From the NCBI GenBank assembly GCA_017512425.1, contig JAFWGI010000016.1:62001-126000 (forward strand): DNA of 64,000 bases, written 5' to 3'. The notes beneath the pieces were generated by a model. It saw nothing but the letters and a program-made list of their open reading frames with translations, did not search any database and was not told the DNA's origin. Of this stretch, positions 1 to 8,857 are shown piece after piece. The position numbers were made by a program, and so were the translations under genes. Numbering within the stretch: the stretch's first letter is position 1; each line of letters starts with the position of its first letter. This DNA comes from Hyphomicrobium sp. Its GTDB lineage: Bacteria; Pseudomonadota; Alphaproteobacteria; Rhizobiales; Hyphomicrobiaceae.

Positions 1-198
1 AATGCGGTCGATGCCTGTCGTATCTTCAGCATGAAACCCTCGAAGCGATCGTGGTGGAGCCATCTGGCAAACGCCCGCAGTTATGCGATCCGGATCTGCC
101 AAAGCTAGATGGATTGCCAATTCGGCAAGAAAATAGGGAGAATTATCCCAAGTGTCGACCAGCCGTTCGCGGCGACTGACCGGCAGACTGCGCGCGGT

Positions 199-684
199 TT
201 ACTTGCCAGCCTTTTCGGCCAATGCCTCAAGGCCGGACTTGAAAATGCCTGCGATCACGCCCTTGGCTTCGGTATCCGGTTTGCCTTTGGCGGCAAAGTT
301 CGAACTCCAAACGACGATCGATGTGCCAGGCTCATCGGCGTCTGGTTTCGCTGAGAACGACGCGAAGTAATCTTTGACCGGCAACGGGCTTTCGATGATC
401 TGATAGGTGTATCCGGTGGGGCTGGTCCCTGTCAGCTTTTCCTTGATCTGGCCACCGTCTTTCAATGTCAGCGTGCGTAACTTGGCATCGCCTTCGGAAC
501 TCTCTTCGCAATTCGCAACCGCTGGGTGCCAGTCCTTGATCGCGCAGAACGCGCCGAATTTGGCCCATACGTCGGCGTCGCTAGCTTTGACCTTCGCAAC
601 TTCGCGCACTGATAAACCGGCGGCCGCAAAGGCAGCACCTGACATCAGTACGATCGCGAAGCCGGCAATAACTATCTTACGCAT
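199..684 (-). CDS. MxaD-like SRPBCC-fold periplasmic protein
   Basis: This 161-residue protein has a signal peptide (residues 1 to about 21, ending AFAAAG) followed by a lipid/START-type SRPBCC domain. The VWAKFGAFCAIKDWHP and YTYQIIESPLPVKDY segments are typical of the family. It resembles MxaD, which in methylotrophs is a small periplasmic protein reported to help electron transfer from methanol dehydrogenase to its cytochrome. It is the last gene of a minus-strand cluster with an XoxF-like dehydrogenase, an MxaJ-like binding protein and a beta-propeller protein, which supports a role in periplasmic alcohol oxidation. The family assignment is good. The MxaD-equivalent function is inferred from context. 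Confidence 0.75.
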   Translation of the reverse strand: MRKIVIAGFAIVLMSGAAFAAAGLSVREVAKVKASDADVWAKFGAFCAIKDWHPAVANCEESSEGDAKLRTLTLKDGGQIKEKLTGTSPTGYTYQIIESPLPVKDYFASFSAKPDADEPGTSIVVWSSNFAAKGKPDTEAKGVIAGIFKSGLEALAEKAGK

Positions 685-819
685 GTCGTCGCTCCCTCGA
701 TTTTTATGATCTGTTTGTTAGTCCACGCGAATGTCGTTGCCGCATGGGCCGCGCGACGATGCCTCAAACGACGTTGGGAGAGTTTCCCGAATTCGAGCGC
801 GCGCGTGGTCGGAATTTAA

Positions 820-1794
820 TCACGGCATCACCGCAACGCCCCACGGCAGCCGGCCTACCGGCACTGATTTGATCGGTTTCTCAGTGGCAACGTCGATGAT
901 CGTCATGTCGTTCGTAAGACCATTGGCGACATAGAGCGTCTTGCCATCGGGATGAATTGCCAAATGCCACGGCCTTTGTCCGAGGATGATGTAGCGGATG
1001 ACGGCATACGTTTCAGTGTCGACGACCGCGACGCGATTGGCGTGGCTGAGCGCAATAAAGGCCCGTTTGCCGTCGAGCGAGAACTGCACGCCAATGGGCT
1101 GAATCAGATCAGCGTCGACTCCCGGAATTTCAAATCCAAACTTCTTGTCGATTTTAAAAGTCTCGGGGTTGATGACCGACACGGTCCCGCCGATTTCCGA
1201 CGTCACCCAGACGTGCTTGCCATCGCGCGTCCATTCAGCAACGCGCGGCCGCGTATCAACCAGGACATTGGCGATAACTTTATGTGCGGCATTGTCGATG
1301 AAGTGCGCCATGCTGGTCGCTTCGGACGTTGCAACAGTGAGCTTGTTGTCAGGACTAACGCCCATACCCTCAGGCTCAATACCGACATCGAGTTGCGCGA
1401 CCGTCGTACCGTCTTCGAAATTGACGATTGAGACCATCGCATCGTCCTCGTTGGCGACGTAAATGAACTTGCCGTCTTTGGAGATGTCGAGCAGTTCAGG
1501 ATCGGGGCCTGACGCAAGCGTGCGCACGACCTCGAGCTTCTCGGTATCGACGACGTCCAGACGATTGTCGTCGCCTATGCACACGACGAGAAATTTGTGA
1601 TCTGGCGTCAGGCGAATGCCGCGCGGCCTAAGACCTGTCGGGATAACCTTTTTGACAGCGAGCGTATCGCCGTCCAGGACTGTGATTGTATTGTCTTTTT
1701 CGTTACTGACAAAAACGGTGGTCGCCGAGGCTTGGTGCGCGCTTGCAAGAACAAATGTCATTGCAGCCAAGCACCTGAAATTTCTCCACTTCAA
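820..1794 (-). CDS. YVTN-type beta-propeller protein, PQQ-enzyme associated
   Basis: This 324-residue exported protein has a signal peptide (about residues 1-24) followed by repeated beta-propeller blades with the YVTN-like signature: VFVSNEKDNTITVLD, IYVANEDDAMVSIVN and LYVANGLTNDMTIID. Such proteins are found beside PQQ alcohol dehydrogenases and are annotated as PQQ-catabolism-associated beta-propellers; their biochemical role is not settled. The start taken is a TTG preceded by a good aaggag ribosome site, which gives a proper signal-peptide n-region; an ATG 11 codons later is the alternative. It lies between the MxaJ-like and MxaD-like genes in the same orientation and is probably co-transcribed with them. 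Confidence 0.8.
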   Translation of the reverse strand: MKWRNFRCLAAMTFVLASAHQASATTVFVSNEKDNTITVLDGDTLAVKKVIPTGLRPRGIRLTPDHKFLVVCIGDDNRLDVVDTEKLEVVRTLASGPDPELLDISKDGKFIYVANEDDAMVSIVNFEDGTTVAQLDVGIEPEGMGVSPDNKLTVATSEATSMAHFIDNAAHKVIANVLVDTRPRVAEWTRDGKHVWVTSEIGGTVSVINPETFKIDKKFGFEIPGVDADLIQPIGVQFSLDGKRAFIALSHANRVAVVDTETYAVIRYIILGQRPWHLAIHPDGKTLYVANGLTNDMTIIDVATEKPIKSVPVGRLPWGVAVMP

Positions 1795-1858
1795 AACGCT
1801 CTCCTTGCCGACGCCTCGTTGCGCTGCCGGGACAGCGCCGATCGAAAAAAGGGGTAGT

Positions 1859-3676
1859 TCAATTACCGGTCGACGGTACTGTGCCGGCCTTCGGATTACT
1901 GGCAGCTGACGTCAGGAATTTTAGCGTTCCTATGGCCGTTTCGTTGCCTGCGCGCTCGGCGATTTGCAACGCCGTCAGCCCTTCATTTGAGGTCAACGCC
2001 GCATCAGCTCCTGCACTTGTGAGCACGCCGATCAAAGGTGCGTTGTTATGGCCGGCAGCCACCATGAGCGCCGTCACGCCCTCCTTCGACCTGTGATCGA
2101 GCTTTGCGCCTTTGGCGATCAAGAGTTCGGCAAGCTCTGCCGGCGATGGCCCCTGAACGACGGCACCGGTGCGGCTTTGCGCGTTGATCTGGGTCGCAGC
2201 GGTCATCAACGGCGTCACCTGCTCCTTGCCGGATTCGCTATCGACGTTCGCACCAAGCTCTATGAGCGCCTTGGCAGCGTAATATTTTCCGTCGCCGATC
2301 GCCCACGTCAGCGGCCGGATTCTCTGCGTTGTCGCAAGCTCGACATCGGCCTTACCCTTCACGAGAGCGGCAATCGTCGGAACATGATTGCGGTTGATGG
2401 CGTGCAAGAGCGGCGTGAAGCCATCGGTGTCGCGCTCATTCACGTTGGCGCCGTGACCAACCAATATTCTAACCATTGGTGACATACGGCTGCGAGCGGC
2501 ATGATGCAGCGGCGTGTAACCTTGGTTGTCACGGCCGTTAATGTCAGCGCCCTTGTTGAGCAGGAAGGCAACGCGCTCGGGAGAATTGGCGATCACGGCA
2601 TTCGACAGTTCCGCCTGCAAATCGGCACCTTCGGTCAGCCATTCCTCCATGCGATGGATCGTGACTTTCTGATCTGCTGTCGCATCTGCGCCGAGCGGCA
2701 CGTCTTCCGCCTGCTTCAAATAGCGATCCTGCGTCGAATTTCTGAGGCGTGCGTAGATTGCGCCATTCGACGGTATTGTGCCGTCGGCAGCACACTTGCT
2801 GCAGCGAACCAGGGGAACGCCATAGTCGTTCAGAATTGCTTCAATCTCTTTGGCTTTGCGCGAGAGCGCCCAATCGAGCATGTATTTAAGAAGCACATTG
2901 TTCGGTCGCATGCCGATCGCGAGATCGAATTCTAGCGGAACCTTGTCGTCCATCATGTTGACGGGCTGGATGGTCAGCGGCTCGCCCTTCATTTTGGCAA
3001 GCCAGCCAGCGAATGGTCCCCACACCGCCGCGACGTCGAGTTCTCCGTCAACGACCTTTTGCACCTGCTTCCAGGGCTGATGCTGTTCGACCAGATCCGT
3101 GTCGTAACTGATGACGTGGAGTTCGAGGTTCTTTTTCACGCCGCGCCGTTCAAGCACTTCGCGAATACCCGAGTGCTGGAACACGCCAACCTTCAGCTCT
3201 CTGAGCTTGGGATCGTCGAGACTTTTGAAGTCGAATCCCCGGTCATTGCGATAGGCGAGCACGTACGTCGTGCGGTAGAGCGGATCGGTCGTCAGCAGAG
3301 ATTGCAAAGCAACCGGCATATCCAACAGCAAATCGCATTCATCGTTCTGGAAGGTTTCGCGCGTCAAACCACGCTCATGATAGGGCCGCCAAAAATAATT
3401 GACGCGCGCACCAAGATCGGCCGCGAGCAGCTCGATGATTTTATTCTGGTAGCCTTCCGCGTTGTTATTCGATTGCGGCATATTTCCGGGATCGGCGCAA
3501 ACGCGCAGCACCGGTACTTTGCGATTGCGCGCTTCGGCTTTTGCTGTCGCATGCTCTGCCGGCGTCAAATCATCGAAATTCTTGTCTTTGGTATACGCGC
3601 GTAGGTCATTCGCCAGCGCAGAACCGCATCCAACAACCACTGCGAACATAGCGGCACATATGGTGCGAACCATCAT
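1859..3676 (-). CDS. MxaJ-like periplasmic binding protein fused to ankyrin repeats
   Basis: This 605-residue protein has a signal peptide (about residues 1-22), then a solute-binding-protein fold of the quinoprotein-associated type (VLRVCADPGNMPQSN, NKIIELLAADLGARVNYFW, DPLYRTTYVLAYR) to about residue 310. From about residue 360 there are roughly six ankyrin repeats (for example DNQGYTPLHHAARS and TDGFTPLLHAINRN). MxaJ and XoxJ are about 280-300 residues and lack ankyrins, so the C-terminal half is an addition. XoxJ is thought to bind and help activate XoxF in the periplasm; the ankyrins suggest a further protein partner. The gene is directly downstream of the XoxF-like dehydrogenase gene. 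The domain calls are firm and the partner role is inferred. Confidence 0.85.
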   Translation of the reverse strand: MMVRTICAAMFAVVVGCGSALANDLRAYTKDKNFDDLTPAEHATAKAEARNRKVPVLRVCADPGNMPQSNNNAEGYQNKIIELLAADLGARVNYFWRPYHERGLTRETFQNDECDLLLDMPVALQSLLTTDPLYRTTYVLAYRNDRGFDFKSLDDPKLRELKVGVFQHSGIREVLERRGVKKNLELHVISYDTDLVEQHQPWKQVQKVVDGELDVAAVWGPFAGWLAKMKGEPLTIQPVNMMDDKVPLEFDLAIGMRPNNVLLKYMLDWALSRKAKEIEAILNDYGVPLVRCSKCAADGTIPSNGAIYARLRNSTQDRYLKQAEDVPLGADATADQKVTIHRMEEWLTEGADLQAELSNAVIANSPERVAFLLNKGADINGRDNQGYTPLHHAARSRMSPMVRILVGHGANVNERDTDGFTPLLHAINRNHVPTIAALVKGKADVELATTQRIRPLTWAIGDGKYYAAKALIELGANVDSESGKEQVTPLMTAATQINAQSRTGAVVQGPSPAELAELLIAKGAKLDHRSKEGVTALMVAAGHNNAPLIGVLTSAGADAALTSNEGLTALQIAERAGNETAIGTLKFLTSAASNPKAGTVPSTGN

Positions 3677-3764
3677 ATGAATGACCTCATTGCCACGGCG
3701 ACACTGAAACGATGACTGCCCGGCATCTTGCGACGCCGGGCAATCGAGATTGTTGCTGCTCGAA

Positions 3765-5684
3765 TTATTCGCTGAGCGCGAACGTGTAGAGCATGCCGGC
3801 CTGCGGGATCTTGTCGAGGCCGGTGGCCTTCGCCATCGCCGTCGCGCCGATCGCGCCGAACTTGTCGTCCATATCGAGACCAGCGGTCACAGGGATGCCG
3901 ATCCAACCGCCGAGACCGGCGAAGATCGAGACATACTGCTTGCCCTTCACCTTATAGGTGATTGGGTTGCCGATGATGCCCGAGCCAAGACGCTTCGTCC
4001 AAATGACCTTGCCCGAGTTACGATCAACCGCGCGGAAGTCGCCGCCGTTGGAACCGTAGAATACGAGGCCGCCGTCCGTGACGAGCGTGCCCGACCAGTT
4101 CGGATACGGATCAGGAATTTCCCAGTCGGCCTTACCGGTCACCACGTCGAATTTCTTGATCTTGCCAGCGATGCCAGGCTTTTCAGGATACATATAGACG
4201 TTGGCGAAAACGTAGACAGTGCCTTGCTGGGTGTGGCTGCGCTCTTGCGGTTCGTCTTCCATGCACCAGTTGTTCGTCGGGCAGTAGAACTTGCTTGGCT
4301 CCTTCGGATCGACGGAGCACGGCTGCTGGTCCTTGCCACCCATAGCCGACGGGCACGACGGCGTGTTGACGCCTACGGCGAACGGCGAGTGTGCCTTGAC
4401 CTTAACCGGACGGCCCGTCTTCAGATCGACCTTCTCGGCCCAGTCGACGGTCACGAACTTGTGGGCGCGCAGCAGCGTCCCGTTCGTGCGGTCGAGAACG
4501 TAGGCAAAGCCGTTACGATCGAAGTGAACCAGAGCCTTGTACTTCTTGCCATCAACGTCGAGGTTGTCGACGAGGATGTTTTCGTTGACGCCGTCGAAAT
4601 CCCACTGATCGAACGGTGTCATCTGGTAGGCCCAGGCGACTTCGCCGTTATCGACTTTGCGGGCAAAAATAGTCATCGACCACTTGTTGTCGTACTTGCC
4701 GTCGTTGCACTTCTCATGCGTGAGGTCTGCGCCGGTGTAGCCGCAGCGATAGGACGGCGACCAATGACCCGGGTTGCCCGTCGACCAGTAGATCATCTTG
4801 AGCTCAGGGTCGTAGCTGCCCCACGCCCAGTACGCACCGCCACCGATCAACCATTCACCGGCTGAGTGCTCTTTCTGGCCTTCGCGCGACGGATAGCTGT
4901 GGATGCCGATATCCGTGCCAGCCGTACCGAAGTGTGGGTTGGCCTTGTTCGTGTCCGGCGTCAGGCAGACGTCCTTGTCCGAGCCGGTCGAGTGGCACTT
5001 CCACACTTCCTTGCCGGTCTTGAGATCATATGCCGTCAGACGGCCGCGCGCGGCGAATTCGTCACCGCCGAAGCCGGCGACCACGAGGTTTTCAGCGATC
5101 AGCACCGGACCGGTGATCGTTTCACCCTTTTCCGGCCACGCATGCTTGACGACCCAGACTTCTTTGCCGGTCGTCGCATCAAGCGCGATCACGAAGCCGT
5201 CGAGCGTGTGATAGACGATCTTGCCGTCAACGTAGTTGACGCCGCGGTGAACGGTGTCGCAGCAAGCGCGCGGAACGGCCGACTCATCACGGTCCGTTTT
5301 CTTGACGTAATTCCAGACCTGCACGGGGCTGTCCGGATTTGAAAGATCAAGCGCCTGGACGATGTTGCACTTCGACATTTCCGGACAACCGGACGAGAAG
5401 TACATCATCGGCTTGCCATTGTGCTCGACAACGACAGGCTGACCTTCATGACCGCGCAACGCGCCGGTCGATTGAGACCAGGCATACTGCAGCTTCTCGA
5501 CGTTGCCCGTGTTGATGTCTTTAAGCTGGCTGTGACGCTGCAGCTTGTTGTTTTGCCCAGGCACGCTCCAATAGTTGTGATCGGCCGAGCGTTTCTCGAC
5601 CTCTTCGTTCGCGACTGCAGGTCCGGCTAGCCCGCTGGCAAAAGCCAGAAGCCCAGCGGCGACCCATCCACGAGTGACACGCAT
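3765..5684 (-). CDS. xoxF: XoxF-like PQQ methanol dehydrogenase, lanthanide type
   Basis: This 639-residue periplasmic quinoprotein has a signal peptide (to about residue 26) and an eight-bladed propeller dehydrogenase fold. The vicinal disulfide is Cys141-Cys142 (RACCDTVHRG). The active site WDFDGVN (361-367) provides the catalytic base Asp362 and a second acidic residue, Asp364, which marks lanthanide-dependent XoxF enzymes; calcium MxaF has Ala there. Strong matches to the family include DNKWSMTIFAR and GAKDQQP-like segments. It is longer than typical XoxF (about 600) because of Cys-containing insertions near residues 312-332 and 430-480. It leads the cluster to the MxaD-like gene. No cytochrome cL gene is adjacent, so the electron acceptor is not evident. 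Substrate could be methanol or another short alcohol. Confidence 0.85.
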   Translation of the reverse strand: MRVTRGWVAAGLLAFASGLAGPAVANEEVEKRSADHNYWSVPGQNNKLQRHSQLKDINTGNVEKLQYAWSQSTGALRGHEGQPVVVEHNGKPMMYFSSGCPEMSKCNIVQALDLSNPDSPVQVWNYVKKTDRDESAVPRACCDTVHRGVNYVDGKIVYHTLDGFVIALDATTGKEVWVVKHAWPEKGETITGPVLIAENLVVAGFGGDEFAARGRLTAYDLKTGKEVWKCHSTGSDKDVCLTPDTNKANPHFGTAGTDIGIHSYPSREGQKEHSAGEWLIGGGAYWAWGSYDPELKMIYWSTGNPGHWSPSYRCGYTGADLTHEKCNDGKYDNKWSMTIFARKVDNGEVAWAYQMTPFDQWDFDGVNENILVDNLDVDGKKYKALVHFDRNGFAYVLDRTNGTLLRAHKFVTVDWAEKVDLKTGRPVKVKAHSPFAVGVNTPSCPSAMGGKDQQPCSVDPKEPSKFYCPTNNWCMEDEPQERSHTQQGTVYVFANVYMYPEKPGIAGKIKKFDVVTGKADWEIPDPYPNWSGTLVTDGGLVFYGSNGGDFRAVDRNSGKVIWTKRLGSGIIGNPITYKVKGKQYVSIFAGLGGWIGIPVTAGLDMDDKFGAIGATAMAKATGLDKIPQAGMLYTFALSE

Positions 5685-5991
5685 TTGGTGGTCTCCTCTT
5701 GTTTCGTCTTCAGTCTGCTGCCGCGATTAATTTGCGTGATCGTCGGTGCAGACTTCTTTGTCCTGGAACGAAGGCGACGCGGGCGAACCGGGAGGAAGTG
5801 CGATCTGCCAACGTCACCGCGAGCCAAGATGGCCGGACGCTAGGCAAGTGCTGCGGGTGTCACGACGGGATAACGCCCCGAGTTGATGCAGCCGTGTTCC
5901 CCCTCACAAACAGTTGAGTTTGCTCGGGCTCTTTTCCCAAAACTGCGCTAGGAAACTTGGCAACGTCTTTAGGAAGATACGGCGTGCTCGA
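5685..5991. other. intergenic region upstream of the xoxF-like gene
   Basis: This 307-bp stretch separates the start of the XoxF-like gene (minus strand) from the end of the response-regulator gene. An aggaga ribosome site precedes the dehydrogenase start. I see no convincing gene and no clear terminator. It presumably holds the dehydrogenase promoter, but I cannot point to a certain -35/-10 pair. Confidence 0.4.
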
Positions 5992-6609
5992 TTAGACGAG
6001 CCGCAACTGGGATGCGATCCGCACCATCTCGGACGATGTGCGCGCATTCAATTTGCTACGCATCTCGGCGCAGTTCGATGCGACCGTCTTGTAGCAAACG
6101 TCAATCTCGTGCGCGATTTCCGACATGTTCTTGCCGCGCGCCAAGTGACGCAAAATCTGCATCTGGCGCTCGGACAACACGGGATGGCGCGCACTCTGCT
6201 TGGTGCGCATCAACGCGATCTCTTGCACGAGCTCCGTTGGCACCCAACGCCGGCCCTCGGAAACCGCTATGATGGCTTGCTTCAGATTCATAGGGTCGCC
6301 ATTCTTGCTGACATAACCCAACGCGCCAAGTTCCAGCACCTGGACTGCTAAAATAGGCGCATCGCTCATGGTAAAAATGACGATCTTGGCGCTGGAATTC
6401 GCAGCAAGTAGCTCTTTCGCGAACTCGAGTCCTGACCCGTCGGGAAGATTGACGTCGAGTACAAAGATGTCTGGCTTGATAGTTGCGGCGGCTTCGCGCG
6501 CCGCCTTCAAGCTGCCTGCATGATGCAGCTCGACGTTCTCGTCGCCGGCAAATAGCGCCCGACAACCCGACACAACAATCAGATGATCTTCGACGACCAG
6601 AACCTTCAC
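5992..6609 (-). CDS. LuxR/NarL-family response regulator
   Basis: This 205-residue regulator has an N-terminal receiver domain (VKVLVVEDH with acidic pocket, VLDVNLPDGSG with the phospho-acceptor Asp, YVSKNG with the conserved Lys) and a C-terminal LuxR helix-turn-helix (LSERQMQILRHLARGKNMSEIA, residues about 140-200). I take the GTG at 6609, which has an upstream ggag and begins exactly at the receiver domain; the open frame continues upstream without ribosome site. It is divergent from a cognate-looking histidine kinase and lies between two PQQ dehydrogenase clusters, reminiscent of the ExaDE/PedSR-type pairs that control alcohol oxidation. Control of these clusters is inferred. Confidence 0.85.
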   Translation of the reverse strand: MKVLVVEDHLIVVSGCRALFAGDENVELHHAGSLKAAREAAATIKPDIFVLDVNLPDGSGLEFAKELLAANSSAKIVIFTMSDAPILAVQVLELGALGYVSKNGDPMNLKQAIIAVSEGRRWVPTELVQEIALMRTKQSARHPVLSERQMQILRHLARGKNMSEIAHEIDVCYKTVASNCAEMRSKLNARTSSEMVRIASQLRLV

Positions 6610-6637
6610 AACTCTGCTCCCGCTTGCATAAGCTTGA

Positions 6638-6656
6638 TGTGTAATACTATTACACA
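6638..6656. promoter_or_regulatory. perfect 19-bp palindrome in divergent two-component promoter
   Basis: The sequence tgtgtaata-c-tattacaca is a perfect 9+1+9 inverted repeat. It sits in the roughly 100-bp region between the divergent response-regulator (start 6609) and histidine-kinase (start 6711) genes. A dimeric regulator, most simply the LuxR-type response regulator, could bind it and control both genes. The repeat is directly visible; the bound protein is inferred. Confidence 0.6.
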
Positions 6657-6710
6657 CACAGATACACAACTGCACGACTTCGTGAAGACGATCGTTAAGG
6701 GCTAGTCCAG

Positions 6711-8090
6711 ATGTCCATTCGCGCGCGACTGACGATTGCCCTCGGCCTTTTGCTGCTCGCAACGATCATCGCAATGATATCTGCACTACTGTTCGACGCC
6801 CGCCACCGCGTCGAAACGGAGGTCAGCAGCAGTGTGCAGACAGCCGCGACACTACTCGAGTCCTCGCTGGCCGCGATCGAACATGATCCCAATCACGATG
6901 CGCGCGTGCGTCAACTGATGTCGCGGCTGCAGGATCTCCGGCATTTCCGGCTTTATTTGCAGAGCGAGGGACGCGATTCCGCGCAACAGAAGACTAGCGG
7001 CAGTGCTGATGCGCTGGCCTCTCTGTTCGCAGTGGATCCTGGCGAACCTGTCCGCCTTGACGTGCGGACCAATGGGCGCGTCATCGACACTCTGGTGATA
7101 GAGCCGGCGCGAAATGACGAATTTCTTGAGGTTTTAGAGACCATTCGCCGGCTCGCCTTCTATGCGGTCGGACTTGCTGCAGCGGCTTTCACGATCACGA
7201 CATGGCTGATCAACCGATCGCTCGCACCCGTACATGCGCTGGACGCCGCAATGCATGAAATGGAAGCGGGAAATTACGATGTTGGAGTGCCGCAGAATGG
7301 ACCACCAGAAATCGCCCGCATCTGCTCCCAACTCAACACACTGGCGCAAACGCTTCAACGCAGCCGTGCCGAGAACCAGCGCCTATCGACCGAAATGGTT
7401 CGCATTCAAGACGAGGAGCGACGCGACATCGCGCGCGATTTGCACGATGAACTCGGTCCGTTCCTGTTCGCAATTCGTGCGACCGGAACGGCCCTCAATA
7501 CCCAGATTGCGGCTGAAACCATCGATAGACCGCGCATACAAATTCTCACCGGCGACATGAATAGTCATGTGCAGTCTCTACAAGAAACCAACCGGCGCGT
7601 TCTTCATCAACTCAGCCCGGTCGGACTTACAGAACTCGGATTAAGCAATGCCCTTTTGTCCAACGTCGGGCTTTGGCGCCGTCAGCCGGACATGTGCACC
7701 ATTACGCTTGAAACCGCTGACGGGATCGATGCGCTCGACACGACAATTGCAACGACCATCTATCGCGTCGTCCAAGAAGGACTGACCAACGCCGTTCGGC
7801 ACGCGGACGCGTCGCTCGTAGCGATTACCGTGCAATTTGCAGATTGCGTACCGGCGCAATCGGGAGCGCCAAGATCGATCGTTGTTACGGTCCTCGACGA
7901 TGGCGAAGGAGTTGCTGATGAGATCCAACCCGGCTTCGGATTGAAAGGCATGCGCGAACGCGTGATCGCGCTTGGCGGCACGTTGCGTGTTGAGCGCGAA
8001 GGCAATCGTGGGACACGCGTTGAGGCACGGATTCCGCTCGTCGTGAGCGACAGCAGCGACAATCAGCACTGGGAATATTTCTCGCCGTAA
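6711..8090 (+). CDS. membrane sensor histidine kinase, HisKA_3/NarX type
   Basis: This 459-residue kinase has an N-terminal membrane helix (about residues 5-28), a periplasmic sensor region of about 115 residues, a second helix (about 147-168), a HAMP-like linker (INRSLAPVHALDAAMHEMEAGNYD), and a HisKA_3 dimerization domain with the phospho-accepting His in DEERRDIARDLHDELGP. A HATPase domain follows (VVQEGLTNAVRHA, DDGEGV and GFGLKGMRERV boxes). This class pairs with LuxR-type regulators such as the one encoded divergently at 6609. The periplasmic domain matches no ligand family that I recognise. A role in sensing alcohol or metal status for the flanking dehydrogenases is plausible but unproven. 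Confidence 0.85.
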   Translation: MSIRARLTIALGLLLLATIIAMISALLFDARHRVETEVSSSVQTAATLLESSLAAIEHDPNHDARVRQLMSRLQDLRHFRLYLQSEGRDSAQQKTSGSADALASLFAVDPGEPVRLDVRTNGRVIDTLVIEPARNDEFLEVLETIRRLAFYAVGLAAAAFTITTWLINRSLAPVHALDAAMHEMEAGNYDVGVPQNGPPEIARICSQLNTLAQTLQRSRAENQRLSTEMVRIQDEERRDIARDLHDELGPFLFAIRATGTALNTQIAAETIDRPRIQILTGDMNSHVQSLQETNRRVLHQLSPVGLTELGLSNALLSNVGLWRRQPDMCTITLETADGIDALDTTIATTIYRVVQEGLTNAVRHADASLVAITVQFADCVPAQSGAPRSIVVTVLDDGEGVADEIQPGFGLKGMRERVIALGGTLRVEREGNRGTRVEARIPLVVSDSSDNQHWEYFSP

Positions 8091-8365
8091 GACATTTTCC
8101 GACCCAACAAGACGGCGATTTATTTGCGACGTCTGTTGCGAATTACGCACAATACAACGCACTTTAGCGTGCATTTTCCCCGTCCAGGAAGTTTTCTTTG
8201 CGGTCGATCGCTTCTTTGGAATTTACGCCGCCACGACCTCTCCGTCATCGTTGAATTCATCCACTGTGAGCCGTCCACAGGGAACTCTCGCCAGATATTT
8301 TTGCAATTCGGCGCGGGATTGGTCGGCACCTTTGATGCACTCACGGGTAACGGGGAAATAAAAAA

Positions 8366-8752
8366 ATGGCTCGGCGCGCACTCACGTTGGTGACGTTTCT
8401 ACTTATGACGACATCGGTCGCAGCCCAGGAGGCGCAACAGGACACGCCGCCGGCCGCGGCCGAACCAAATCTGCCAGAGGTAGAAGTTATTCAGGGCAAT
8501 CAGCCGCCAGCGGCTCAGCCGGCAACGACACCAAAGCCGCAGGCGGCCAAGCCGGTTCAAACACAGCAGGCCAAAGCAAAGCCAAAACCTAAGCCGCCGC
8601 AGCCACAACCTGCTCATCTCGGCGATACGGGCGCAAGCGTGTTCGTATCAGGCGAGAACCTCACAGACGAGTTCTACATCTCCGACCGTGAAGACGGCAT
8701 GAAGCCAGGCCTCGGCCGCACGATCTGGGCCGGGTTCCAATACAAATTCTAG
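8366..8752 (+). pseudogene. internally deleted TonB-dependent receptor remnant
   Basis: The reading frame is 128 codons and intact, but its parts look like the two ends of a TonB-dependent receptor. Residues 1-20 are a signal peptide (MARRALTLVTFLLMTTSVAA). Residues 20-90 are a Pro/Ala/Gln/Lys-rich linker much like the N-terminus of the 844-residue receptor at 13631. Residues 92-128 resemble the last strands of a receptor barrel (VSGENLTDEFYIS, GLGRTIWAGFQYKF with terminal Phe). The plug and almost all of the barrel, about 600 residues or more, are absent. I infer an in-frame internal deletion. It has a ggggaa ribosome site and might still be expressed. Confidence 0.6.
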
Positions 8753-8783
8753 TAACTTTCGAAACGAAGTCTGGTTACTGGAC

Positions 8784-8819
8784 GCAAGGCCGCCTTCGAT
8801 CCCGTCGAGGCGGCCTTGC
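8784..8819. terminator. strong hairpin between convergent genes
   Basis: A perfect 11-bp stem (gcaaggccgcc / ggcggccttgc, 14-nt loop) lies between the TonB-receptor remnant (plus strand, ending 8752) and the small exported protein gene (minus strand, ending 8858). A T-run follows 15 nt downstream on the plus strand. Its position suggests a shared terminator, although the T-tract is displaced. Confidence 0.5.
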
Positions 8820-8857
8820 TGCATGCGGACTTCTTTTTTGCGCCCATGACGACGATG

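Noticed and set aside
3750..4865. A 371-codon plus-strand open frame opposite the XoxF-like gene
   Set aside because: It runs antisense to a firm dehydrogenase gene in GC-rich DNA; the composition (runs of R, V, A, D) is that of a codon-shadow and no ribosome site or domain is seen.
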